Of a DNA stretch of 60,000 nucleotides, positions 43,519-54,649 are shown piece by piece; the first letter of the stretch is position 1, and every line of letters starts with the position of its first letter. The notes below the pieces were generated by a model that searched no databases, was not told where the DNA came from, and saw only the letters and a list, made by a program, of their open reading frames with translations. Source of the DNA: Tubulanus polymorphus (taxonomy: Eukaryota > Nemertea > Palaeonemertea > Tubulaniformes > Tubulanidae); assembly GCF_964204645.1 (NCBI RefSeq), contig NC_134027.1, positions 22,248,485 through 22,308,484 on the forward strand, given 5' to 3'. The position numbers and the translations under genes are program-made.

Positions 43519-44340
43519 CGCCTAGCCGATAGAAGGAAGCAATCACGACTAAAGTCTATTTATTTTTGATTGTCCACGATCTTTTTGGGATATTTCGCTT
43601 TGTTTTGGGTGTGCATACCTCATAATTTGACATTTTGTAACTTTTCCCGCAAATGTGTATGTCATTTGACTGTCAACATAATAAATAAGACTCCGAAACT
43701 TCTGATAAATGGTCGATTGAAGTTCAAATATGGAATTTCAGTGAGAGGCAGGACAGGTGCAAGAGAATGCACATTCTCCGAAAAGACAAGCATTCGGTGT
43801 GCTAGAGTTTCTCGAATCCAAAGTGGTTTTGGGAATGAAAGCGATATTTCTGAAATTATTCATGCTATGAGAAATATGCATTGGAAATATTAGGAATATT
43901 TAGTGCCATTTCAGAGAAATACCCTAGTATCTTAAGAAAGTCAAATGCCGCCCGCGTCATAAACAAGTTCCCCAATAAAAAAAAGCAAATGCGCTCGCCC
44001 GCATCGGGAAAGCATCAATTTTCTCAACAAAAATCAAAATCTGCTCGCCCACATAGCTGTATATTGTGCGACAGTGTTTTTATTCTGCGGTCGTTTATAT
44101 GCTCACCCTCCCAAATAGGTAATCCACATTTTACTGTGACAACGGTTGAGTTCGTTTCATTTTACCTCATTTCGATGAAGCGTGAAAATAGCGAAAATGT
44201 TTGTCTCCGTTTCGATATGAGTCGATATAGTTTGATTTTTTAGGTTAAAGTAGCTTCTTAATTCTAAATTAAGTTTCTGCACATGTTCTTCTTGCATTAC
44301 TAGTATTTGTTCGTGGCATTAGTAGAAAAACTTCCCTCTG
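43519..44340. repeat. 0.8-kb segment, outer right copy
   Basis: Reverse complement of 56-865. Its long open frame is on the plus strand here and is interrupted relative to the other copies near 43,860-43,890. Confidence 0.75.
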
Positions 44341-45724
44341 GCGTCTCTTCTATAAGTCTCTGGTTGAACTTTGTATTTCAATCTTTTTTTAAAGCAATTG
44401 AAATAAAATTTAACCCCTCTCGTTACTTTCCAAAAAATTGATTACAAAACTAAGGTATTTCTTTGCGTGGCCTTAAGTAAATGGAAAGGCATATTTTCCA
44501 CCTTGGTGAAACCCACTGTTCGTGTTGAAACGATGATAGGTAAGATTCCATGATGCAAAAAGAAAGACTCCGAAAAGGTTGATACGTCGGGATTCATGCT
44601 TGAATCTGTATTGAGAGATACATTTTCCTTATACGGAAATTGTGGTGTGTTTATTCGTGAATGTGGTTTTCAACGCTAGGCAGGTTCATTTACAAGTCAA
44701 CTTGCCTGGTGTCGGAAATAGTAAAATCGGATTTTTAGCTTTTAGGAAATATATTGTTGGGCTTTCAGGAAATATATTATTGAGCTTTCAGCTATCAGCG
44801 GTCGAACAATAAATAACGAACAAGAAAATACGAGAGTTGGAGTTCATGGCCAGTGTTGCTATCATCAGACTCTACTGGCGCCATACATAAACAATAAATA
44901 GTTATGTAAATAAACATGTCTTGGAATAACTTGAAAATTCTCACAGCGAAGCGAAACCAATGGTTAGGCCATGGGCTACGGCGAGTGCAAAAAGAATTTT
45001 TAGAATAATGTGACGTGTGTAGGAACGTAAACATTCCATACATGGGTCGGTGGAATGTTATGACGTATGATTGCGTAACAATCTGTGAATACCAAATCAT
45101 GTGTAGTTAAGGGCCTGCACACGTTAAAATGTCGTAGAGAGGGCGTTTAGAGATACGTAGAATGTATACATCCGACCAACAGAAAATAAAGATGGATAGA
45201 TAGACTTAATAAGTCGTGCGAGTTGTTTTACATTAAGAGGATCATAAGCAGGTCGAGGAACCACAATGACCAGAAGATCCAATGGTACAACACGGAAGAA
45301 CAACTACCAAAACAGTTACCCGGTTGAAAATGCTCTGGTGAATAAATTATAAATGCTGCACTAGTGCAGTTTTGGCATTTCGAAATATTGACATTACATT
45401 ATCTACCTTATAATTGTCTACGCGATGGATCTATAAGAAACATTAAGAATTATGAATAGTTGATGAAATGGATGTAAAGGCGGGTGAAATAGCTTAAGTA
45501 ATGGTCGACCGGTTGACAGGCTGTAACCTATTTTCATCGTTTACTCTAGCTGTCGACTGTCAACGGTCATTTGCTGTTATAACACTAACCGGTGAACGCA
45601 GTGTTACTTGACACACGCACTTTAATGCCGTACACAAAGCTTGACCGGTTTAATTAGATCGACTATATAATATACATCAATATTCGACATTCGTTCTGTA
45701 ATTGTGGGATTTTAGGGCGTTATT

Positions 45725-45868
45725 TTACAACGGTGTCAACTGAAGAGCGTTATTGTTATTGCATCCCCCGCATTGTGCGCGGCATTTGATATTCATGATT
45801 TGTCTATTGGCAGTAAACGTCGGGCCGACCATGTTCCATCTACCGTATCCGTATTTCTTCCACGTTAC
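45725..45868 (-). pseudogene. Orphan last GON exon
   Basis: A 144-nt copy of the terminal PAN-GON exon, with intact acceptor, frame and stop (CRAQCGGC present; GRWNMVG in place of GRSNKVG). The preceding exons are absent: about 600 bp upstream on the minus strand the homology ends at 46,463 and an unrelated LU exon begins. It is a by-product of the 5.6-kb unit duplication. Confidence 0.85.
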
Positions 45869-46495
45869 CTGAAATTATAAAATAGTTAGCAATAGACGTC
45901 GAGGGAACGGTAGCAATGTTATACCAGGCCTGGCGCATAGGATAACGGCGACGCTGTGGTGACAAGCGAGGATTCCATGAGGATATTACAGGTTTGCTAA
46001 TGCAGCTGTAGACCTGTTTCTCTGTTTTCAATTAGAATCAATTCAAAATTATCAAAAACTTAAGACTGGAGACAGAGAGAAGCACATTGCGGCAACTATA
46101 AACTACTTTGGCGGTTATTTTAACCAAATGTAATTTTCACGATTATCATTTCGCGTCGTCAAAACCGTTACGATAATCTTAACATACATTGAACTGTGCG
46201 TTATTTAAGGGGTTTTGTGCTACTCGATGTGCATTACGTTATCAATATTGGCGTTTGAAAAAACAATTATCAAAATTGGCGTTTTGTTTTGTGATTGAAC
46301 TAATCATATGACTCATATTTTTCATTTGATTTCATATCTTTTTTAAAAATTTTGAGAGAATGTACGCTACACCATTAATATATCGGAGCTAGACTGGCTG
46401 TCGGTCAATTCAATTCAATTATCGATATGATATTTAAATTCAAAATATCTTTATTGGCCCTTTCTATTGTTGTTATGTTTTTTCCATTGTTTTAG

Positions 46496-46717
46496 AAACA
46501 AGTCGGGACAGTAGACGGTATTGCCTGGGAGTTAAAAGGGTGTTATAGCCCGTACGTGAAGTGCAATGAGGGCAACATTACGTATACGGGGGGTTTGAAA
46601 TTGGATCAATACTGTTGCACCGGTCACAACTGCAACTCGGCCGACAAATCGACGCTAGCTCTGTCATCTCTCGTCTTAGTAACCGTCCTGACCTTCGTTA
46701 TTCATCAACTTCGATAA
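46496..46717 (+). CDS. Last exon of a GPI-anchored LU (Ly6/uPAR) protein
   Basis: After a TCCATTGTTTTAG acceptor a 222-nt frame encodes 73 residues ending in TAA. It contains the LU-domain ending C..6..C..16..CC..4..CN (YCCTGHNCNSADKS) and then a hydrophobic tail (about 20 residues, LALSSLVLVTVLTFVIH) typical of a GPI-anchor signal. LU proteins are three-finger folds at the cell surface. The 5' exons with the signal peptide and first cysteines are not in the window upstream; the duplication breakpoint is 33 bp before the exon. The exon may be orphaned, or the gene may span the duplication. Confidence 0.75.
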   Translation, partial: KQVGTVDGIAWELKGCYSPYVKCNEGNITYTGGLKLDQYCCTGHNCNSADKSTLALSSLVLVTVLTFVIHQLR

Positions 46718-49700
46718 CAGACGTGACTATGATCCCCTGATTTGAAAATCCCCTATTTGATCAAAGTTTAAGTTCAAACTCACTGGAAATGCCAAAAAAA
46801 TTATCAAATAATTTTCACATTGGACAATATAATAATACCTTTCGCATGCGTTATCCAACTACTGATAGACTTTAAGGAAGGCTACCCCATAAAGTTCTAA
46901 TGACGTCATCGATTATTGCCAACAAATGAACGAACCTGATTTAGAAGATGCCGGCAATTCAATATCACGTCGCTATGTTAGAGGCAAAAGTTTGGTTCGT
47001 GAATCATCACAATGGAGTCAGCCATATCTTTGAAGGGTTTAAATTGAATTTAAAATCAGAATTAATTCAAACATCTTAACATATCTGTACTTTTATCAAA
47101 TATATATAGAAATATATAAATACGTGTTTTATAGTTTCTAAATTAAATGAATGTAGATATACATGAAATAGAATTGAACTGAATGTTTTGCATTAATCTT
47201 TTAAATTATATCATCATACCTACGCATGTATATAGATGGCTGTGTGTGTACGTCACAATTTGTTTTAAAGAAAAACTATAAAGCGAAAAAAGCGTACAAA
47301 AGAAAGCAAAATTTCTACTGTTCATTTTATATCAGATGGAGGTTCACACGTCTTGAGGATAAAGAGGGTCACTGTTACACTGGTAACCAACAGCTGGCAT
47401 TTATTCAATGATGATTTGATGAGAAAATTGGTTACATACTTTGTCGTATTTACGAACTTCGGATTTCGACTATTTGTCTAATTAAACGAACGCATGGCAG
47501 TTCGGTCTTACACATTTCACAGCGCGGGCTATCTTGGAATAGGTCAAACTTCGTGCTCAACTTGCGTTATTTCCTGACTATAGATCTGTCAAGCTGAAAT
47601 TCGGCTTAGTTCGCCAATAGTCGAATAACTCCGGCAACCGAAATTTGTCTTGCTTGACATTTCAACTGACATTCTTCCAACTCGAATCCATTGTCAGTTT
47701 GACAAGAAGCAATGCGGTAACAGAAACGACTCGACTGGGAGACATACATGCATTCCCTTACACCCACCATCCATTGTGCTCTACAGGGAATCAGACTGGT
47801 TCTTCAGGGGAGAGGCGTGTCAGGAGCCACCGCCCCGCTCTAAAACACAGATGGGATAGATACCAGCTCCTCCATGTTTGGGACATACCAATGCACGCGT
47901 ATTCGTAGAACATCGGGCCAATGTACATGGACAATCCCTTATAGCGTTAGGTAAATAAGGGGGTTGCGATGAACTGCCTAAAATCCGCAAAAGGTTTGCA
48001 TTTGAAAAATGAATTGACAGTCTAAGTCGAATAACCTGCCCTCTGCATTGCTGGACTTAGGCATACAAATACTTAGGACTGGCATTCAATTCAATGTTTA
48101 TGATGACATTACATTTTTGTACACAATAAAAAATATGCATAAAATTATTTGTACATAGAATAATAATGAAAGATAAAATTAATATTAATGCCGGTTACCA
48201 AATCTAATACTCGCATGCACTGAGAAGGTAAATCGGGAATAAGGTATTTAAGGCATTAATCAAACCCTTTGTCTTCAAATTAATTGAACGATTGATGTTC
48301 CTCACCGCGGATGGAACGGCGCATCCTGTGCAAGTTGTGTAATGTTTCAGCATTCTAACCACTGTAGCAACCCAGCGGCTGGCAATCCACGTAACTTTTT
48401 GACTACTTATAGCCTTACCCTTAACCCTTCCCTGTTATAATATATGACGGTCAAGAGCTCCCAAATGGTCAAGAGCCCCAAACCTCTTTCTGTGATCCTA
48501 ACCCTTACCCTAACCCTAATCCTAAGGACCCTCTTGACCCTAACCCTGGACCCTAAGCCCTAACCCTTCAGCGATTCAACCCTACAGCTATCTATTTTGT
48601 TTCTACCAATATCACTTCCGTTTCGCCGTGGATGCTCTAAAATATTACCCAAATTGCGCATCCTGTTGATCACTTTGAAATCAGTGGCGTTGGAAGTAGG
48701 CCTACAGAGCGTCTGCAGCGACGAAAGCCGCGGCAATAAATCTACTGAATTACGTTCTTAATGAGTACCGTGTTTCTCAAGTGAATTCGCCGCGGCTATA
48801 TATTAGAACCAGTTCAGAAAATCTTCACCGATGAATCATAAACAGATAGCAACCCGATCATGGATTTATTCACTCGCAGTTTTATTGAACTATCGAATTA
48901 GCCTAGTGGAATGCCGTTACATAATGTCATCAAGTACGAATACTGGATTAAGTCAAAGTATTTGATTTTCGAATCGCCACATTGAGCTTTGCCTGGCCTC
49001 ATTTAAACTAGTCCTGACTGTGTGGAAAAGTGTTGCCAAGGTGCGATCCCGCTCGTCATAATTTCTGCAAGATGACAAATCTTCTTGGATATGGTATCAA
49101 TAAATAGAGGGCAGCACTCGTTCACATCCGGTAAAACGTCCGTGTCCGAATCGATATGACGTCACATGTCGGCATTCGTGATGACTCGGTGTAAACTTGT
49201 GATAAAAGAGTAACTGAAAAAATCAAGGTTCGAAGTCATGTTTAACCCTAAATTTGGGATTCGAACCGCATTTGGTAAACGATGCACCTGCTAATTATAA
49301 CGAGCCAGGGAGTCTTTCGAAAGGTAACATCTTGGAGGAACTACTGTTCCATTATCCGCGTTAACACACACATGAAGAACGTTTTGAATTTAGTCCGTTC
49401 CAATTTAGAACGGACCAATTAAGACCAAAAAGACTGACTCAGGTCAATAGAAACTTTGCTTTAATCGCCTGTCGGTCACAGTCTTGCGTCTAGCTGAACC
49501 ATAGGCAACATCGAATTCAAAAACCTGGTTTCTAAACGTCCAACATTGATTTGGTCCGTTACAGGACATAGACCGAAATTAGAATAGATTAAATGAGTTG
49601 AATCTATCCATGGAATAGTGAAAAGTATTTCAGAAAAAAAAAATGTAATGCTGCAACCCTGAGACTAGTCCAAGCCATAATTTGCGGGGTCCTCTATATG

Positions 49701-49737
49701 AAATTTCACTGAATGGTGATTTCCACCGTCTCTTACC
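46718..49737. other. Gene-poor stretch
   Basis: No convincing gene. Open frames at 47,226-47,411 and 47,645-47,908 have no recognisable domain. The stretch includes telomere-like repeats at 48,410-48,570. Confidence 0.55.
48410..48570. repeat. Degenerate interstitial telomere-like repeats
   Basis: Clusters of CCCTAA and close variants (CTTACCCTAACCCTAATCCTAA, CCCTAACCCTGGACCCTAAG) are scattered over about 160 bp. They match the TTAGGG telomere repeat used by many animals, in degenerate form. Confidence 0.75.
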
Positions 49738-52700
49738 TTAACGTTTCTGGAAGTGTGTAGCAAAGCTAACCTCGCTGTAAGTAGCCTCCTCATTAGTTGT
49801 GGCCAGCGTTATTGGAGTAGTGTACATTTCGCTCATGCGTCGACCTGGATAAACGATAGGTGAAAACGGTAAAAAATATTTTAGACCACATATAGATGTC
49901 TATTGATCCTGAAAACTTCAAAAATGTAGAATTATCGGGAAGACGATATCAATGTTGATAACTTCACCAGCGCGCATTGTTGCACTAACTTTATAAATGA
50001 GCGATATCATAAAGAAGTTAATTATCAGCTAAGTTCCTCGATATTTTTACTTGGTTTCTATCTTAATCCAATCCAGAGGAGATATGAACGAAATGTTGGA
50101 ATCTTCACGATGACGCAAAATGAATAAGGTCAAACTTAAAGCAGGCGCGGATCCAGGGGGTGCTTTAAGTGTTTGACGAGATTTTACAATGAATGAGGCC
50201 CACTTCCGGGTTAGTCGGCGGTTCTAACGTTCGTAGCGCCGCCCTGGTGGGGAAAATTTTCAGCGGGTTCCTCATCAGAGATTATCATTTGAGAACTTTT
50301 CATCTTTGGCTGATTTATTGTGAGATTTCGCTCGTACATTAAAGTCACACGATGCCCAAAAACAACAAACACGAGTAGCGTAGCTGTCCAAGGACACGGA
50401 ATGCGATCATGCTATCATCCGATGATCATTGAGGTGTGCGCCGGGATTTTGAAAATTGATACGTACTTGGCGCCTGGGATGGTCGTTTGCGACGACGAAC
50501 GACCAGGACGGCACAAATGACAACCACCAACACGACTAGCACACCACCTATCGGTAGAAATATCGTCATCCACGTGATTGCACTCATTTGGCCTAGGGTT
50601 GTTGGTTCTGAAATAATCAATCAAAATATTCAAGCTATCGCATATCGGCGCTAATGTTTCAGTTGATTAAGGCTCACGACTCCTATTTTCCATCCAATAG
50701 ATGTTCGTAACGTTTTAACAATGAATTCGAATGGCAATGAAGGTAGTGGGCGAGTGGCTGCCGCGCCGTTAAATTCAATTATTTCCAAAAAGGGGACAAT
50801 TTTCTCCATATATTTACCATCAAATGGCAGTCAGCTGTGGCTTATTACTTCAGTTGAGCACTTGTTCGAGCTTGGCGGAAGTTTGATGCGCAATGGCGTC
50901 AAAGAAAGTCCCAGTGACTACGGGCTGTACGCATTCATTGTAGTCAGCCATCCAAGACCAATCCATGGTCATTTTTGGGCTTAAATGAAAGGTACCCCCC
51001 ACCCTGAAACACCGGTCTGCCACTGAGATTTTTTTGAGATTCTTGGCCTATAGGGGGCGCTTAACATAGGGATATTTGTTAAGAAGGAAAATCAGTCAGA
51101 TTTATGGAAAATTTACTTTAAATGTTTTGATTATTTGCATGTCAGCACAGTATGCATTAATATAAATATATAATGCATGAATTTTCCTCTGTAAAATTCA
51201 GGCATCCAAGGTTCGGAATCATACATGTTGGTTGTTGATATGAAATATGCTGTTGAGCGATAAATGAAATATGCTGGCAACATCAATAGAAATAACCAAT
51301 ATAGCAAATATGGCAAAATAGCCCAAAAACTCAGTTCCGTCGCCTTGTAATTAGCTGAGCTCAGGGTCGGTTGCGCTCGAAAGCAACTGGCGGGATACGG
51401 TAAGATCTGGAGTAGAAAATGAGCAACTAGTGTAATAGGGCTTGTGACGAGTCTGTTGTCGTCGGGCTGAGTGTTGTAAGCCGGCTAATGTCGGGCGGAT
51501 TTGACGGCAAAATGCGGCGTGCCGGCCGCTAGTTCCTTCTGGTTGCTGATATCTAGCCGGTATCCGTCGACTCGTAGCCCGACATGAGCTAGCTTTTACA
51601 TCACGGGCCTTTCCATAGAGGCTGTACTTGTAGTCACATCTCGTCACAGCTGTGAGGCCGGAGGGAAGATGTTTATTTCGCTTTAATCAACATCACACGA
51701 AGGGACGTTTTTATTTCACGATATCTTACGGCGGAAAGAGAAAATTCTATAAATGAGAATCACCAACCTGCAGTTGTAGAATCGGCTGTGGTTGTGGTCC
51801 GATTGTCGAATGTACCTGGGTAGGAAATGGAAAACATGTAGCACAAACTAACTTATCATTAATGAATAAAAACGAACGCAAAGAGGTCATATTCCGTTAT
51901 TTAGGCGTGCTTAAAGCCTGCCTTAAACCCTCTAATTTATTGAAAAACCTTACCAGTTACGCCATCTGTAGGACGTTCGGTAGTGCTATTCATACGCATG
52001 AAATAATCTTTGAAATCTATGCAAAAGTTTGATAATTCGTTACACATATATCTTGGTAGTTTTTTGTAGGCTATTTCCCACCATTTCAAACGAATGACAA
52101 CATACCAGGTGGCGAAACAACCGGATTATGTAAGATTTGTACGTAACCGCTATACATCCATCGACCGTTACACGCGAATGTATAAGATACTTCAGTTCCG
52201 TTTATTTGTCGCCGGAGTATGACCTGTACAGAAATGAATAATACAGTTATGAATTCAACTGATGGTAGTTCAACGAAATTTTCCCCGTGGTCGATACATT
52301 CTCCTTCGATAAAGCCCACGCATATAACGCAGAGAAATATACGGAAACAAGCATGTTCCCGATATCATGTTTCTTGTTTCTCGTAAAGGTACGCGACACA
52401 GGAAAACGCTTGAAAAACATGTTTCTGTTTCCCCTTGTTGTGTGCGTTTAGCCCCTACGAGAAACGAAAAACCTGGTTTCGGGAACAACGTATCCGTGAT
52501 CCGGATTGATTCCGTGTTTCTGTGATTCCCTGCATCGTGTGCGTTGGGTACACGACACAGGAAACGCTCGGAAACATGTTTTCATCTCCTGTTTTTTTTT
52601 CGGTTTTCCCCTGTTTCAATTCTGGACAGGGTGCTCTACAATAACCTTTTTCGGTATCCAGCCTTTATCGTGCGCGTAGTACGTCAATCTCAATTCTAAC

Positions 52701-53754
52701 ACGACGCGTTTAGGAGTTCTCATTTCCGCTTCCATCGTTACTACGGACGTCTTGTATCGCGAGAATTCATTATAATACATCATCTTTTTCTGTCCCTTTT
52801 CCCCGAATATGTTGAGATAAATATCACCGGTGATTCCGCCATAATGCTCATGTCCAGTGATCACGATAACCGTCCATTTCACTGAAATTCAATTGTTTCG
52901 TCAACAAAAAACTAATTATCATTGGGGCATCGGGTTTAAAAGATTAGGTATAATGTATCATAAACATTAATGTATTTATTTCAAGCCACCGGTCGCTGGT
53001 CTCTTCAATCCAGGTCTCGAATCCTGGTGGCGACAGAGGTACTTGGTCGAACGTTCTTTGGCCTCTGCATACTAGACGGGGAAAAGAAAAATCAAACCCG
53101 CTAATAATGCCCTGCGTACTTCGATTTCCGATTTCAAAATCAAACCCCCTGTTTCGCTCCCGGCAGGTGTGATGGGTTTTTATTGACGCCAAATCAAAAA
53201 ATCGAACGAAATCTACCTAATCAAATGAATAACAGGGTCAATCCGGCCTAAGACAAAAAGATAATGCCCTGCGTGGCGCTCAAGTACACCACGGCACGAA
53301 ACCCTATCCGAAGGGCCCAAATGCACATAATATAGTCGCACCACTGAGTCCTATTACTCAGATTGCCTGTTGGGTATAGTAATTGCTTAAGCGATAGAAG
53401 TAGAATAACCCGGGCTAAAATGAAACGTGATTTCTGATCGTTGGCTGATATCAATCACATCACGGCAATACTGCGCAAGCATAGGCGCATCGAGTCTATT
53501 TGGGCTGGGGTTCGGGCAAAGTCTCCAGCAGCGATGATGGAAAAACTTTTTGCTACTCCCATCTCACGGCTGCATACTCGGTACTATGAGGTACTGCGTG
53601 GCACCGACAGGCTATAACGTATTTCCGTCAAATCCCGAAACGACTGCATCAGATTTAAATAGATTCGTTGTGTTTGTAAATGCAACTTACCGGGTTCGAT
53701 ACGTGCGGCAAAACTAAGCCAAATCAGTAGACCGATGTAAACTGATTTACCCAT
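49738..53754 (-). CDS. Single-pass membrane protein with extracellular PLAT domain
   Basis: Seven exons (53,691-53,754; 52,646-52,881; 52,106-52,223; 51,954-52,007; 51,768-51,815; 50,467-50,607; 49,738-49,844) join with matching phases into 255 residues. Exon 1 is a signal peptide (MGKSVYIGLLIWLSFAA). Exons 2-3 form a PLAT/LH2 domain: WTVIVITG..GGITGDIYLNIFG, then W(I)PKK-V..YTFACNGRWM, the usual PLAT ending. Exons 4-5 are a short Thr-rich stalk with N-glycosylation sites (NST, NRT). Exon 6 is a transmembrane helix (IFLPIGGVLVVLVVVICAVLVV) with a basic stop RRRKR. Exon 7 is a cytoplasmic tail with EMYTTPI and ATYSEVSFA. PLAT domains bind lipids or proteins, so a cell-surface receptor or adhesion role is inferred. 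I do not recognise a named family. Confidence 0.8.
50639..50788 (+). repeat. 150-bp direct repeat, copy 1
   Basis: CGCATATCGGCGCTAATG..AATTATTTCCAA recurs at 54,953-55,102 in the same orientation and with the same length, with very few differences. It lies in an intron of the PLAT gene. Probably a small dispersed element. Confidence 0.85.
52386..52600. repeat. Imperfect internal repeat in a PLAT intron
   Basis: CGACACAGGAAAACGCTTGAAAAACATGTTT near 52,391 is echoed by CGACACAGGAAACGCTCGGAAACATGTTT near 52,553, each in a stretch rich in TGTTTC and GAAAC. No coding potential is seen. Confidence 0.5.
53115..53244 (+). repeat. Dispersed ~130-bp repeat in PLAT intron 1
   Basis: Copy of the repeat at 8,158-8,288 and 36,430-36,560; shares TTCGATTTCCGATTTCAAAATC and CTGTTTCGCTCCCGGCAGG. 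Confidence 0.75.
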
Positions 53755-54649
53755 TCTCCACCGTTCCACGCAGACTAAACCCACTATGTCAGCAAATTCC
53801 TGATTGACAAAACTGGTTTTGAAATATTTCATTCACTTTATTACATACTTCCAAGATTCACTTTATTACATACTTCCTAGATTGCGAATAATACGTTTCA
53901 AAGGTAATATACATTGCATCAGTATATAGGATTAATAACGATTCGTAATGAATAGCAAATGAATGCAAAGTAGCGATAACGGGTTTTCTGCGGCCTGGAA
54001 CATTGTATTCCGTATACCGGTAATTATTGGACTTAAGGAAGAAAATATATCAACCGTTTCCAAATTCCGCATACTTGTCATTTTTTATTACTTTAGGAAT
54101 AAATAGACCAATTATTTTCAAATGAATTCCGTTACTAAGTTGATCAAAAGCAAATGAGAACAAAATGCGACAAGAAAATTCGGGATTCGAACTCCCGATC
54201 GCGGGCCTTACGGCGATAATTGCTTAGTATGGGTTGTTGTATTTTTGTCTCCCTCTATTAAGGCTTTAAAATTGATACCTTGAATCGATGTCTACGGCCG
54301 GCCGCCTATCTTCCTTTTTTGTTAAATCAGATCTAACCAGTACAGACCCGCAGCTATAGCTGATTACACATTCTATGCAGCTATGGTTAGCCTGATCATG
54401 ATTCTAAACAGTTATTGTCAGTGTTGATAGTATGCCCGGGAGAAAGGAGAAACAATGTATTGATTATATCGCCTAATTTTCATTAAGCTTTGATGGTTCT
54501 CTTTTTTTCTGGATACACATACGGATATGTATGTTTTGTTTGTAATTGCGTATCATTTCTATTGCTTAGATGATGAGTGAACATTGTTATTCATTCTTAG
54601 AATTAGATTCTATCTCGTGTGTATCGTTGAAGAAAAAGCGTGACACATC
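53755..54649. other. Intergenic stretch between the PLAT and GON genes
   Basis: No gene is visible. A tRNA T-arm-like palindrome, CGGGATTCGAACTCCCG, lies at about 54,181, without a recognisable remainder of a tRNA. Confidence 0.5.

Noticed and set aside
47645-47908. Cysteine-containing frames resembling a small extracellular module
   Set aside because: A stop interrupts the most plausible frame, and cysteine spacing fits no family I can name.
51351-51647. Arg-rich 98-codon minus-strand frame in a G+C-richer block
   Set aside because: Low-complexity and probably from an old repeat; no RT or other domain seen, and it lies in a PLAT intron.
54176-54225. tRNA T-arm-like sequence (minus strand GGGAGTTCGAATCCC); similar at about 49,256
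   Set aside because: No acceptor stem, D-arm or anticodon arm could be built around either; at most SINE promoter relics.
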